The notes: a model not told the origin generated them from the letters alone. DNA of 64,000 nt from Acetobacter senegalensis (GCF_001580995.1 NZ_LHZU01000145.1:1-64000); one strand, 5' to 3'. Counted from the stretch's first letter, positions 44,725-53,250 are shown. Numbers and translations: made by a program.

Positions 44725-45849
44725 TTAGCCTGATTTCTGGTCCATCGGGAAGGCGGTTGCGTTTGCTGTTTGCCACGCCAGCAACGCCAGCCGCCCAGGC
44801 TCAAGATCCTTGAGGGTATGGACGGGCGGCCGGTGCGCAATAAGTTCCCCTCCATCCTGCATGCGGAAGCGGATATGAATGACGGTGCCAAGGTGACGGG
44901 CAGAGACCAATGTGCCGACGACCATGCCCTCGGTTTCCTCTTTTGCAAGGGTGGCGGAGCGTGGAAACATGACGGAAAGCTTGTCTGGCGGGACGCAAAT
45001 AGCGGCCAGATCATGCTCTTCCAACCCGTGTGAGGCCATGGCCTCCACGGTCTCACCAGAGGGCAGGCGCAGCTCGGCGCAGTCATCATCAGTATAAAGC
45101 ACTTTGCCTGTCAGGACATTGGCCTCCCCAAACGCAACGGCAACGCTTTCGCTCGCTGGTCTTTGCAGCAGAGTGGGCGCGTTGCCGAGCTGAAGGAGAT
45201 GACCGTTCTCCATCACGCCGATGACATCACCCAGCAACAGGGCTTCCGTGCGGTTGTGGGTGAGGAGAAGCAGGCTCAGACCAATGGCGCGCTGGAGCTT
45301 TTCAAGCAGCGCTATCTGGCGAAGCACACTTGCATGATCCAGACCGGTGAACGGATGATCCAGAACTATGGCTTCGGGCCTGAGAATAAGGGCGCGTGCA
45401 AGTTGGGCGCGAAAAGTCTGCTCTGCGGTCAGCTTGCCGGGCAGCACAGACCGCACGGCGTCCAACCCTGTCAGCGCCAGTGTTTCCGAGACCCGATGGT
45501 GCATGGCGCTTTCGGAGAGCTGGCTTCTGGCTTTGAGAGGGAAGAGACAGTTCTCGGCAACGGAAAGATGCGGAAATAGAGGGGTGTGCGGGCCGATGGT
45601 GGCCAGCTTCCGGTGTCCGGCGGGTTGGGATGTGACATTCTCTCCGCTCACCTGCAGACTCCCGGCACGGACCGGGATGTGTCCTGCCAGCGCAAGGGAA
45701 AGGGATGCAAAATCCTGTGATCGGTCTCCGATTCCCAAAAGAGCCACACAGCGCCCCGTATGGACGGAAAAGCTGAGCCCTGGCGCGGTTGGGTGATACG
45801 TAAAGTTCAAAAGCGCCATTGGCGGTGGCGAGCCATGCGTTGTATGCAT
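44725..45849 (-). CDS. PotA-like ABC transporter ATPase with degenerate nucleotide-binding motifs
   Basis: 374 residues with the overall PotA form: ATPase domain followed by a TOBE-like domain (about 245-365). The Walker A position reads LLGIGDRSQDF (about 37-47), with Gln and Asp where Lys-Thr/Ser are required. The signature reads LTAEQTFRAQLARAL in place of LSGGQ, and Walker B has LDHPFTGLD with His for the catalytic Glu. The Q-loop region (LFPHLSVAEN) and H-loop (LLTHNRTEA) survive. ATP hydrolysis is very unlikely. AAGGA precedes the ATG. The frame is intact, which argues against simple decay. Confidence 0.75.
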   Translation of the reverse strand: MHTTHGSPPPMALLNFTYHPTAPGLSFSVHTGRCVALLGIGDRSQDFASLSLALAGHIPVRAGSLQVSGENVTSQPAGHRKLATIGPHTPLFPHLSVAENCLFPLKARSQLSESAMHHRVSETLALTGLDAVRSVLPGKLTAEQTFRAQLARALILRPEAIVLDHPFTGLDHASVLRQIALLEKLQRAIGLSLLLLTHNRTEALLLGDVIGVMENGHLLQLGNAPTLLQRPASESVAVAFGEANVLTGKVLYTDDDCAELRLPSGETVEAMASHGLEEHDLAAICVPPDKLSVMFPRSATLAKEETEGMVVGTLVSARHLGTVIHIRFRMQDGGELIAHRPPVHTLKDLEPGRLALLAWQTANATAFPMDQKSG

Positions 45850-45916
45850 GCAACGATGTCCTTACCGATCCGTTAAAAGGGTATCTTCAATAATTATAGA
45901 ACGAATAGGGTTTTCC

Positions 45917-46219
45917 ATGTCTTCTGATAAGCTCAAGGATGTAAAGGCTGCGGGTGAAAATGCAGCAGAAACGGCCCGCGATGAAATTGAAGCGGTAAAA
46001 GCCCACGTTGAACGCCTGATCACCAAACATATCGTGCCTGCATTGACGAACGCTGGTGGCAAAGCCGAGAATTTGACCGAGCAGGCGGTTGCCAATGCGC
46101 GTGAACTGGCCAATCATGCGCGCAATGATATTTCCAAGCAGACGCGTGGTCCGTCCTCTCTGGTCTCTATCGCTATTTCTGGCGTTGTGGGCTTTATCCT
46201 CGGTCGGTTGTCACGCTGA
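45917..46219 (+). CDS. YqjD/ElaB-like (DUF883) membrane-anchored protein
   Basis: 100 residues: a charged amphipathic helix rich in Ala/Glu/Lys (DKLKDVKAAGENAAETARDEIEAVKAHVERL) and a C-terminal hydrophobic segment with glycines ending GFILGRLSR. This is the DUF883/YqjD layout; E. coli members attach ribosomes to the inner membrane in stationary phase. ATG 45917 is chosen with AGGG upstream. It is 38 bases from the next gene, probably one operon. Confidence 0.75.
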   Translation: MSSDKLKDVKAAGENAAETARDEIEAVKAHVERLITKHIVPALTNAGGKAENLTEQAVANARELANHARNDISKQTRGPSSLVSIAISGVVGFILGRLSR

Positions 46220-46257
46220 AGCGTAACGTCATCTGAACGAAGGTAGTCTCGGAGTCC

Positions 46258-46683
46258 ATGCGTATCTTTGAACTTGGCAGGTCAGCCCTGCATGCCCAAT
46301 CAAGCCTCATGCAGCAGATGGCCATTCGCCTTGGTCGTCAGGCTGCGTTCCTGGTGGTTGCCGCTGTGTTTGGCTTTTTTGCGCTGGTCTCGGGGCATGG
46401 ACTCCTGTGGGCCCTTTTCCTGTTTACATTCCATTGGGGGCCGGTGAGCGCTGCATTTGCGGTGTTCGCGCTTGATCTGCTGGTTGCCCTGATCTGCGTG
46501 CTGTTTGGCCGTCGTTCCTATCTGACAACGGCGGAAGTGGATGCACGCATTGCCCGTAACCGCTGCATGACCCAGATGAAGGAATCTGTGACCATGGCGG
46601 CTGTTACCGCCACAGTGGCTAGTTCTCTGGGCCGCCACGGCACCCGCAAGGTGTGGGATGTGGTGCGCCGCAAGAAAAACTAA
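46258..46683 (+). CDS. Small membrane protein, holin-superfamily/YqjE-like
   Basis: 141 residues with two strong transmembrane helices (about 29-50 and 58-80) and a basic C-terminus. Pairing with a YqjD-like gene matches the yqjD-yqjE arrangement; YqjE-like proteins are annotated as holin-X-like but have no proven lysis role. No phage genes are adjacent. Confidence 0.65.
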   Translation: MRIFELGRSALHAQSSLMQQMAIRLGRQAAFLVVAAVFGFFALVSGHGLLWALFLFTFHWGPVSAAFAVFALDLLVALICVLFGRRSYLTTAEVDARIARNRCMTQMKESVTMAAVTATVASSLGRHGTRKVWDVVRRKKN

Positions 46684-46790
46684 GCGTTTTTCTTTTTCTC
46701 TCCGCCTTTGCCCATAGGTTCCATTCCAATTTTGCATTGGCGGGGAAGTATATTTTCTGTGAATGATGAGCCCAGCATTTTGTAAGTGTG

Positions 46791-46816
46791 CAAACAGTTT
46801 GTATACTTGCTAGTAT
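46791..46816 (+). promoter_or_regulatory. Candidate MarR operator(s) before the efflux operon
   Basis: Two adjacent inverted repeats, CAAAC-A-GTTTG (46791-46801) and ATACT-TGCT-AGTAT (46803-46816), lie 10-35 bases before the MarR start. Short palindromes of this kind overlapping the promoter are typical of MarR autoregulation. Found by eye. Confidence 0.4.
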
Positions 46817-46825
46817 GGGCACCTT

Positions 46826-47320
46826 ATGGAACCTGACCACGATTCCGCTAACAGTCATGAGATCCGCCGGTCCTTCGGGTACCGGCTGGCTCGTCTTGCG
46901 TCCGTATGGCGGCGTGAGATTGATGCAGATCTGCGGGAATTCGGGCTGACGGACGCAACGTGGCGGCCCATCTATTATCTCAATTTTTCATCAGCTCCGG
47001 TCAGGCAGACTGATCTGGCCCGCTCCCTCTCTCTGGAAGCGCCTTCGCTTGTGAGGCTTCTGGACGTGCTGGAGAAGCGCGGCTTTATTGTGCGTGAAAT
47101 TGATGAGGATGACCGCCGTTCCAAACTTGTCAGTATTACGGAAGAAGGGCGGGATGTTGCTGCTCTGGTCAGCCGCGCGGCTGATGAGGTGACAAACCGT
47201 CTGACAGCGGATGTCTCTTCCGCCGAACTGGAGCAATGCTGTCATATTTTTGACCGTGTGGAACAGGCTGCCGTTGGACAGAAAGACCAGCCGGCAGGTG
47301 AGAGAGAACCCGCACGGTGA
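46826..47320 (+). CDS. MarR-family transcriptional regulator
   Basis: 164 residues with the winged-helix core: QTDLARSLSLEAPSLVRLLDVLEKRGFIVREIDEDDRRSKLVSITEEG (about 53-100), where DDRRSK is the wing signature. It is the first gene of the efflux set that follows within 23 bases and most likely represses it until an aromatic acid or similar ligand binds (inference from family). Confidence 0.87.
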   Translation: MEPDHDSANSHEIRRSFGYRLARLASVWRREIDADLREFGLTDATWRPIYYLNFSSAPVRQTDLARSLSLEAPSLVRLLDVLEKRGFIVREIDEDDRRSKLVSITEEGRDVAALVSRAADEVTNRLTADVSSAELEQCCHIFDRVEQAAVGQKDQPAGEREPAR

Positions 47321-47342
47321 TGGTTGGAACGAGAATGGCGTC

Positions 47343-47537
47343 ATGCTGACGGAATTCAATCTTTTCGGTGTCTTTATGGCGCCGGTTGTTGTCTATGCGC
47401 TGGCGGCTTTGCCGCTCACGATGTTTGTACGGTTCGCCTTGTGGTGGAGCGGCCTGCTGGGCTGGTTCTGGCATATCGCGCTGTTCGAAGTCTCTCTTTA
47501 CGTGTGTATTTTCTGCTTGCTGATCCTGTACGTCTGA
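47343..47537 (+). CDS. DUF1656 small inner-membrane protein (AaeX-like)
   Basis: 64 residues, starting LTEFNLFGVFMAP and with two hydrophobic helices, matching DUF1656/AaeX proteins encoded beside AaeA-AaeB-type efflux pumps. Function is unknown. ATG 47343 is chosen by family length; longer upstream frames overlap the regulator. It lies 30 bases before the adaptor gene. Confidence 0.82.
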   Translation: MLTEFNLFGVFMAPVVVYALAALPLTMFVRFALWWSGLLGWFWHIALFEVSLYVCIFCLLILYV

Positions 47538-47567
47538 TCCCCCGATAAAGGCTTTTGAGTCCCCGCA

Positions 47568-48479
47568 ATGCCCCTTCTGCGCACCCTGATACGAGTTATT
47601 CTGACCCTGGCGGTCGTCTCACTGGCCATTGTTCTGGGGATAACCCTCTGGAACGTTTACATGATTGCGCCCTGGACCCGTGATGGCCGCGTGCGTGTGT
47701 ATGTGGTTGACGTTGCCCCTGAAGTTGCGGGAACGGTGGTTCAGATTCCGGTGGTGGACAACCAGTTTGTTCATAAGGGCGATCCCTTGTTCGTGCTGGA
47801 CCCGGTGCGGTTCCGTCTGGCGATTCGGGAAGCACAGGCCCGGCTGGATGGTGCGTTGGAAGACCTGAAGCTCAAGCGTAATGATGCACGCCGCCGCATG
47901 GGGCTGGGTGGCATTGTGTCAGCGGAAGAGCAGGAAGTCTTCAACTCCAATGTTGCAACCCAGATTGCCTCTGTGGATGCCGCCCGCGCTGCGCTGGATC
48001 TGGCAAAGCTGAACCTCCAGCGTTCCGTGCTGTATTCACCCGTTAATGGCTATGTGACCAACCTGAACGTACGGGTGGGGGATTACGCATCTGCCGGGCA
48101 GGCCCGGATGGCCGTGATCGATTCTGATTCCTACTGGGTTTACGGGTATTTTGAGGAAACAAAGATGTGGGGCGTGCATGTGGGGGATGAAGCCCGCGTG
48201 AAGCTGATGGGGTATAAACCTATCCTGACAGGCCATGTTGTCAGTATCGCCCGTGGTATCAATGACACCAACGGCACCCCCGACAAGCTGGGCCTTCAGG
48301 ACGTGAACCCCATCTTTACATGGGTGCGTCTGGCCCAGCGTATTCCGGTTCGTATCCATCTGGACCATGTGCCGGACAGCGTGACGCTGGCAGCGGGCAT
48401 GACGGCGACTGTCAGTGTTGGACCAGAGCCACGTGGGCGTCGGGGTAAGCTGACGACCTGGCTGCAAGATCATCTCTGA
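47568..48479 (+). CDS. AaeA/EmrA-like periplasmic adaptor (HlyD family)
   Basis: 303 residues with one N-terminal membrane helix (about 8-28). A biotinyl-lipoyl-like half (VDVAPEVAGTVVQIPVVDNQFVHKGDPLFVLD) is followed by a short coiled coil and the second lipoyl half (YSPVNGYVTNLNVRVGDYASAG). It would link an inner-membrane pump to the outer-membrane factor encoded next. In AaeAB systems it works with a FUSC-domain permease, which is not in this window. Confidence 0.87.
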   Translation: MPLLRTLIRVILTLAVVSLAIVLGITLWNVYMIAPWTRDGRVRVYVVDVAPEVAGTVVQIPVVDNQFVHKGDPLFVLDPVRFRLAIREAQARLDGALEDLKLKRNDARRRMGLGGIVSAEEQEVFNSNVATQIASVDAARAALDLAKLNLQRSVLYSPVNGYVTNLNVRVGDYASAGQARMAVIDSDSYWVYGYFEETKMWGVHVGDEARVKLMGYKPILTGHVVSIARGINDTNGTPDKLGLQDVNPIFTWVRLAQRIPVRIHLDHVPDSVTLAAGMTATVSVGPEPRGRRGKLTTWLQDHL

Positions 48480-48498
48480 GCGCGACGGGAAACGGAAA

Positions 48499-50013
48499 AT
48501 GAAGGTTCGTCGTCGCCTCGGCCTGTTCATGGCGTCTTCCATGCTGCTTTCGGCCTGCACAGTTGGGCCGAACTATCAGCCTGATCGCATGAAAGTGCCT
48601 GCGCAGTTCAAGGAAGCGGCGGAAGAACACCCCGCAACTCCGGAAGAAATTGCACACACCACTCAGGAAATGACCGAGTGGTGGGCTTCCTTCAATGATC
48701 CCATGCTGACCAGTCTGGTGAAGCAGGCGATTGAAGGGAACTTTGATCTCCAGATCGCTGGTCAGCGTATTCTGGCGGAACGGGCTATTCGTGATCGGTC
48801 AGCTTCCCAATGGTATCCTCAGATGGACGCCAATATGGGCGGGGGGGATGTTCGGTACTCTCTGAACATTGATAACTGGCCCATTCGTCCGGGTAATCCG
48901 CAAAACCGGCCAGAAGCGTCCATGCTGACATATGGTGCCATGGCCACATGGGAAATGGACGTATTCGGCCGTATCCGCCGTGATGTGGAAGCGCACGAGC
49001 GTGCGGTGGAAGCGTCCATTGAAGGCCGCCGCGCCCTGTTGATGACGCTGCTTTCCGAACTGGCGTCTGATTACATGCTGCTGCGGGTAACGCAGTTGCA
49101 GATCCATATCGCCACGGACAATATCCGGGTGGCCAAGGATGCGGTGGACCTGACCAACAAGCTGTATCTGGAAGGTGTGGGCAACACCTTGCAGATTGCA
49201 CAGGCGCAGGCGGAACTGGATTCCCAGATTGCGGCCCGTGAACCGTTGAAAACCCGTGTCTCCCAGATCACGCATGCCATTGCTGTGCTGCTGGGGAAAA
49301 TGCCGGGCGAGTTGGAAGATCAGCTCAAGGTGGTGCGGCCGCTGCCGACGGTTCCCGCATTCCCCGCGACTATGCCGTCTATTGTGATGGCGAACCGCCC
49401 GGATATCCGTATGGCGGAACGTAAATATGCATTGGCAACGGCGCAGATTGGTGTGGCAGTGGCCAACCTGTATCCGCACTTTGTTATTCCGCTAACGTTC
49501 AACCCCAACGCGTCAGCCATGTACCAGCTCTTTCAGGTGAACGCCATGAGCTGGCAGTTCCTGATGATGGCCAGCCTGCCCTTGATGCATGGCGGCAAGA
49601 TGACGGCGGAAGTCCGGGCAGCACAGGCATCAGCCGAGGCTGCGCGGTTGGAGTATAGGCAGACGGTGTTGACCGGCTTCAAGGAAGTTGAAGACGCCAT
49701 GGCCGCCTGGCATGATGACATTGAATATGCCGAGCAACTGCATAAGGCTGCGGAAGACAGCGCGACTGCCAGCGAGCGGGCACGCAAGCTGTACGGTGCT
49801 GGTCTGGTTGGCTTTCTGGAAGTGCTGACCACGGAACGCACAACCCTGAATGCCCAGAACCAGGAAGCACTGGCCAAGCTGGAACGTTTGCGTGATGCCG
49901 TGAACCTTTACACGGCTTTGGGCGCTGGGTGGAAAGGCGTGCCGCTTACCAACACCACACTTCCTGTTTCTCTTGAAACGCAGAATGTGTTAGCGCGGGC
50001 CTTCAAACAGTAA
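48499..50013 (+). CDS. NodT-type RND/efflux outer-membrane factor lipoprotein
   Basis: 504 residues with lipobox LLSAC (Cys20) and CTVGPNYQPD, the standard start of TolC-like outer-membrane factors. Two OEP repeats follow, with conserved segments such as MANRPDIRMAERKYALATAQIGVAVANLYP and GFKEVEDAMAAW. It forms the outer-membrane exit duct of the efflux complex. It starts 20 bases after the adaptor gene. Confidence 0.9.
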   Translation: MKVRRRLGLFMASSMLLSACTVGPNYQPDRMKVPAQFKEAAEEHPATPEEIAHTTQEMTEWWASFNDPMLTSLVKQAIEGNFDLQIAGQRILAERAIRDRSASQWYPQMDANMGGGDVRYSLNIDNWPIRPGNPQNRPEASMLTYGAMATWEMDVFGRIRRDVEAHERAVEASIEGRRALLMTLLSELASDYMLLRVTQLQIHIATDNIRVAKDAVDLTNKLYLEGVGNTLQIAQAQAELDSQIAAREPLKTRVSQITHAIAVLLGKMPGELEDQLKVVRPLPTVPAFPATMPSIVMANRPDIRMAERKYALATAQIGVAVANLYPHFVIPLTFNPNASAMYQLFQVNAMSWQFLMMASLPLMHGGKMTAEVRAAQASAEAARLEYRQTVLTGFKEVEDAMAAWHDDIEYAEQLHKAAEDSATASERARKLYGAGLVGFLEVLTTERTTLNAQNQEALAKLERLRDAVNLYTALGAGWKGVPLTNTTLPVSLETQNVLARAFKQ

Positions 50014-50028
50014 TTGCAGGGGGCCGCC

Positions 50029-50313
50029 ATGCGCAGCCAGTCCTCATCTTATGTGCGTCGGCTTTTGCTGATTTCCTTCTGTTTTCTGGGAGGATTTGCG
50101 CTTCTGTGTATCAGCGGCTGGGTCATGGTGGTCAGGAGCAGCCCGCAGGATACGACACTGGTTACAGTGTTTCGCTGGGTGCCTGTCATTCTGGGGGCGT
50201 TGACCGTTCTGTTCGGGTTCTATCTGCTTAATCTGCCCGTGCCAGAAGATCCGGAAGATTTTTTTCTGGGTGACGATGCAGATGGAACGGTTGAACGGAT
50301 GGATGGAAAGTAA
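50029..50313 (+). CDS. Small membrane protein of the efflux operon, unknown
   Basis: 94 residues with two hydrophobic helices (about 14-35 and 50-70) and an acidic tail (PVPEDPEDFFLGDDADG). ATG 50029 is preferred, with GCAGGGGG upstream. No family is recognised. It follows the outer-membrane factor by 15 bases and is the last gene before a strong terminator, so it belongs to the same transcript. Confidence 0.65.
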   Translation: MRSQSSSYVRRLLLISFCFLGGFALLCISGWVMVVRSSPQDTTLVTVFRWVPVILGALTVLFGFYLLNLPVPEDPEDFFLGDDADGTVERMDGK

Positions 50314-50421
50314 CCGGCTGTTTGAGACACTTCTCCGGCCAGTTTAGCAGGATTTTTGACTCAGATTGCCTTGGCTGCTTCCGTTGCGTCGGTATTACGA
50401 GAGCAAGAGAATAAAAAACTA

Positions 50422-50452
50422 TCCCCCGCTTTTTATGAGCGGGGGATTTTTT
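50422..50452. terminator. Strong rho-independent terminator
   Basis: TCCCCCGCT (50422-50430) pairs with AGCGGGGGA (50438-50446), followed by six Ts on the plus strand; the minus strand also ends in a T-rich run. It ends the efflux operon and may serve the convergent RidA operon. Confidence 0.85.
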
Positions 50453-50456
50453 CTTG

Positions 50457-50488
50457 AAAGACCTCGAACCTTAAAGTCTGAGGTCTTT
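50457..50488. terminator. Second hairpin, likely terminator of the RidA operon
   Basis: AAAGACCTC (50457-50465) pairs with GAGGTCTTT (50480-50488). It lies just past the RidA stop on the minus strand, next to the terminator at 50422-50452. Confidence 0.6.
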
Positions 50489-50502
50489 TTCAAGCGACTG
50501 CC

Positions 50503-51030
50503 TTATTTTTTGGGCGCGCGTACAGCCGTCACTTCAATTTCGATCAGCCAGCCGGGGTTGGCGAGTTGTGCCACGGCAAAAGCAGAGCGAACCGGCAGAT
50601 TGGGCTGTTTCGCTGTGCCGAAATACTGGGTGTAGGCTTTCATCATGCCCGCAAAATCAAGCTGTTTTGTGCGAGGGTCGGCCACCATGTAGATATGCAT
50701 CTGCACAACGTCCCCCATGGTCAGGTTCAGCTTTTTCAGCTCGGCTTCAATGCGCTGAAGAGAGGCAAGCGTCTGGGTCTGCGTGTCACCATAGGCTTCA
50801 AGGCTTTTGGGCGGAGCAGTTTTATCCTGCACCGGGGCCCCCATGCCGCTCAGGTAGATTGTGCTTGCCCCAGCCGGAACCTCAATGGAGGTCGAGATCG
50901 GAAAATCGCCTTCGGCATGACGCACAATGCCCGTTTCAGCCTTGGCCACCAGCGGCATGGCCGTTGTGGCGGCAACCAGCGCCAGCGTACCAGCGGAAAG
51001 AAGAGTTTTGGAAAGGCGCACGTTATTCAT
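50503..51030 (-). CDS. Exported RidA-family imine/enamine deaminase
   Basis: 175 residues. An N-terminal signal peptide (KTLLSAGTLALVAATTAMPLVAKA) precedes a RidA domain. Residues near the end, NLPVRSAFAVAQL with the conserved Arg, and WLIEIEVTAVR with the conserved Glu, match the active site of enzymes that hydrolyse reactive imines and enamines. Most RidA proteins are cytosolic, so export is notable. It is last in an operon with a Tat flavoprotein and a cytochrome c, overlapping the latter by 8 bases, and would hydrolyse the imine made by that enzyme (inference). Confidence 0.8.
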   Translation of the reverse strand: MNNVRLSKTLLSAGTLALVAATTAMPLVAKAETGIVRHAEGDFPISTSIEVPAGASTIYLSGMGAPVQDKTAPPKSLEAYGDTQTQTLASLQRIEAELKKLNLTMGDVVQMHIYMVADPRTKQLDFAGMMKAYTQYFGTAKQPNLPVRSAFAVAQLANPGWLIEIEVTAVRAPKK

Positions 51031-51442
51031 CCTCTACAGTCAGGTGAGGCCGCATGGCGGCGACGTCTTCAGGCTTGAGCGTGTCAGTATAGTGGTTGCC
51101 AAAGTGCGTGCGAACGTAATTCACAACATTGGCCACCTGCTGGTCATTCAGCGCCACACCAAACCATGGCATGCCACCAAATCCGTTCAGCACCACATAG
51201 GCCGGGTATTCGGCACTTTGTAGCTTGGGGTTTCCTGCCAGCGCGGGAAAGCGGGCTCCAGCGCCTTCCGCGCCTTTGCCGTCCGGCATATGGCACCCTT
51301 GGCAGACATGTTTGTAAACCGCAGCACCATCGGGCAGCGTCTGCACTTTGCCTTCAACTGAGCTGGCGCTGTCAGCATAGGCGACAACCGGCATAAGGGC
51401 GGAGGAGAGCATAAGGGCGGAGAGAAGGAGAATGTGACGCAT
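51023..51442 (-). CDS. Monohaem c-type cytochrome, amine oxidation partner
   Basis: 139 residues with a signal peptide ending near VAYA, haem motif C-Q-G-C-H (about 47-51) followed by MPDGKG, and a distal Met in GGMPWFG. The ATG overlaps the flavoprotein stop. Such a cytochrome next to a Tat flavin amine oxidoreductase parallels CycN of NicA2-type nicotine degradation, where the flavoenzyme is really a cytochrome-dependent dehydrogenase. Confidence 0.85.
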   Translation of the reverse strand: MRHILLLSALMLSSALMPVVAYADSASSVEGKVQTLPDGAAVYKHVCQGCHMPDGKGAEGAGARFPALAGNPKLQSAEYPAYVVLNGFGGMPWFGVALNDQQVANVVNYVRTHFGNHYTDTLKPEDVAAMRPHLTVEDE

Positions 51443-53040
51443 CAGGCGGCTCCCAGTGCGCGTTTGTGCAGACGGGTGACGGCATCCAGCGCGGAGAGGA
51501 TGGCTCCTTCCTGCCAGCAGCCAATGTAGGACGCGTGTTCACCAGCCAGAACAACCCGGTTATCGACACTGCACAGTGTTTTGTAGTGGGTTTTGCGGGC
51601 CTCTTCCGTCCACATGGAGCAGCAGCCGAGTGTCCAGGGCACGCGGCTCCAGGCAAAGCTGACGCCGTTTGAAAACTCCTTGCGGTATTGCGGGTGAATG
51701 GCCGTGCCTTGGGTCAGGGCGCGTTCAAGCCGCTCCTTGGGGGTCATGCCTGCAAAATCATACGCGGCGGGGCCAAACATATACCCCCCCAGCAGAACTG
51801 CCGGTCCTTTGGAGAAAATACCGTGGCTGGGGTAGGAGATCTGGCTGATCTGCTGGTCAGTAAAGCTGATGCCGCCGTAAATCTGATCATCTTCCTCCCA
51901 GAAGCGGCGTTTGAATTCCATGCCCATCTTGACCGAGGACGCATAGGGCACGGCCAGAATGGCGGCTTTCATGGCGTCACTCACCTGCACATCCAACTGG
52001 GACAGAACGGAGAGCGGAATGGTGCAGACGCAGTAATCGGCCTGGGCCTGGCGCACCGCTCCACCGTTGGCCATATCATTATAGGTAACGGTCACGCCTT
52101 TCTGGTCCTGATGCAGGGCTGTGACCTTGCAGTTGAGCGTGATCAGATCCTTCACCTGCCGGGTGAAGCCCTTGCCAATCTGGTCCATGCCGCCAACAGG
52201 CTGGAACATGGTGGTCTGCATATCCAGCCGTTCATGAAAGGCCATCCAGTTCCATAGGCCGGACTTCATGACATCGTCCCGTGCGAACAGATCGGAGGGA
52301 ATGGGCGCGCCATCAATGCCGCCGCCTTGCGGGCGGGCGAAGCCACGGCGAAGGGAACTGGTATTTCCTTTCTTGTAGGTGTAATCCTTGGCCAGCCCAC
52401 CCCAAGATTTCATGGCCGTGCGCAGATGGTCGCGTTCGTCCTCGCTGACAAGATCGTCCAGCTTGTGCTGATCAATGGCTTTGGCAATCAGTTCGGCCGT
52501 GAAGCCGGTGAAATCCGATGCAAATTCCCGATAACGGACAGCCTTGCCGCCAAAGGCCCCTGTGGAGTGCAGCCAGGAATTATGATTGAGCTCGATAAAC
52601 GGTTCGAGCTGGATGCCAAATTCCCGGCAGTAATGCAGGAGCCCCTGATGATGATAGGGGATACGCCACGGGCCGGGGTTGATGTAATTGCCCGGCGCAA
52701 ACCCCACTTTTTGCGTGGCTCCGCCCAGTTCTGTTACGGTATCGCCACCGCGCAGACTGATGTTGCGACCGCCACTGCGGCTCTGAAATTCAAGAATCTG
52801 AACATCATAGCCGGCTTTTCGTAATTCATAGGCAGAGAGCATGCCCGAAAGGCCAGACCCCAGCACGAGAACCTTGGTTCCTTTTTTGGCTCCGCCAAGG
52901 GCTGGCGGCCCTTTGAAATCCGTTCCCTGAGCGTGGCCAAGACTGGTCATGGCCTGATAAAGGGCGGCGCTTCCTGCCAAAGTGCCAATGCGCGTCAGCA
53001 ACTGCCTGCGGGTGGGAGGAGAAGAATGAGCTGATGGCAT
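51442..53040 (-). CDS. Tat-exported flavin monoamine oxidase-family dehydrogenase
   Basis: 532 residues. Twin-arginine leader (TRRQLLTRIG, about 9-18), FAD Rossmann motif VLVLGSGLSGMLSAYELRKAGYDVQILE, SRSGGRN, and the C-terminal FAD motif GEHASYIGCWQEGAILSA. This is the MAO/L-amino acid oxidase/NicA2 superfamily, oxidising amines to imines. ATG 53040 is preferred over the adjacent TTG 53043. It is first of three overlapping genes with cytochrome c and RidA. The substrate is not known. Confidence 0.82.
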   Translation of the reverse strand: MPSAHSSPPTRRQLLTRIGTLAGSAALYQAMTSLGHAQGTDFKGPPALGGAKKGTKVLVLGSGLSGMLSAYELRKAGYDVQILEFQSRSGGRNISLRGGDTVTELGGATQKVGFAPGNYINPGPWRIPYHHQGLLHYCREFGIQLEPFIELNHNSWLHSTGAFGGKAVRYREFASDFTGFTAELIAKAIDQHKLDDLVSEDERDHLRTAMKSWGGLAKDYTYKKGNTSSLRRGFARPQGGGIDGAPIPSDLFARDDVMKSGLWNWMAFHERLDMQTTMFQPVGGMDQIGKGFTRQVKDLITLNCKVTALHQDQKGVTVTYNDMANGGAVRQAQADYCVCTIPLSVLSQLDVQVSDAMKAAILAVPYASSVKMGMEFKRRFWEEDDQIYGGISFTDQQISQISYPSHGIFSKGPAVLLGGYMFGPAAYDFAGMTPKERLERALTQGTAIHPQYRKEFSNGVSFAWSRVPWTLGCCSMWTEEARKTHYKTLCSVDNRVVLAGEHASYIGCWQEGAILSALDAVTRLHKRALGAA

Positions 53041-53127
53041 CAATTAACCCCAAGATATCCTAAAAAGCGTTACATCAGAAGCGATCACGGCGGAGGAGTG
53101 TCTGGTGGAGCGTGACGGTGCTGTCCA

Positions 53128-53149
53128 AATGTTCCCTATTAGGAACATT
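53128..53149. promoter_or_regulatory. Candidate operator upstream of the flavoprotein operon
   Basis: AATGTTCC (53128-53135) and GGAACATT (53142-53149) form a perfect 8-bp dyad with a 6-base spacer, about 90 bases before the flavoprotein start. The symmetry and spacing suit a dimeric HTH regulator; which one is unknown. Confidence 0.45.
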
Positions 53150-53250
53150 ACGTTATCAATTTGAGAGTGACAACAGGTCTGATGAGAGGCAATGAGGGTT
53201 TGGGGGCGGCAGGGGCAACTGCCGCTTGAGATGCTCTGAAAAAACCGGGC

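Noticed and set aside
46258-46683. Phage holin
   Set aside because: Annotated holin-like families include housekeeping YqjE proteins; no endolysin or phage genes are adjacent and a YqjD-like gene precedes it.
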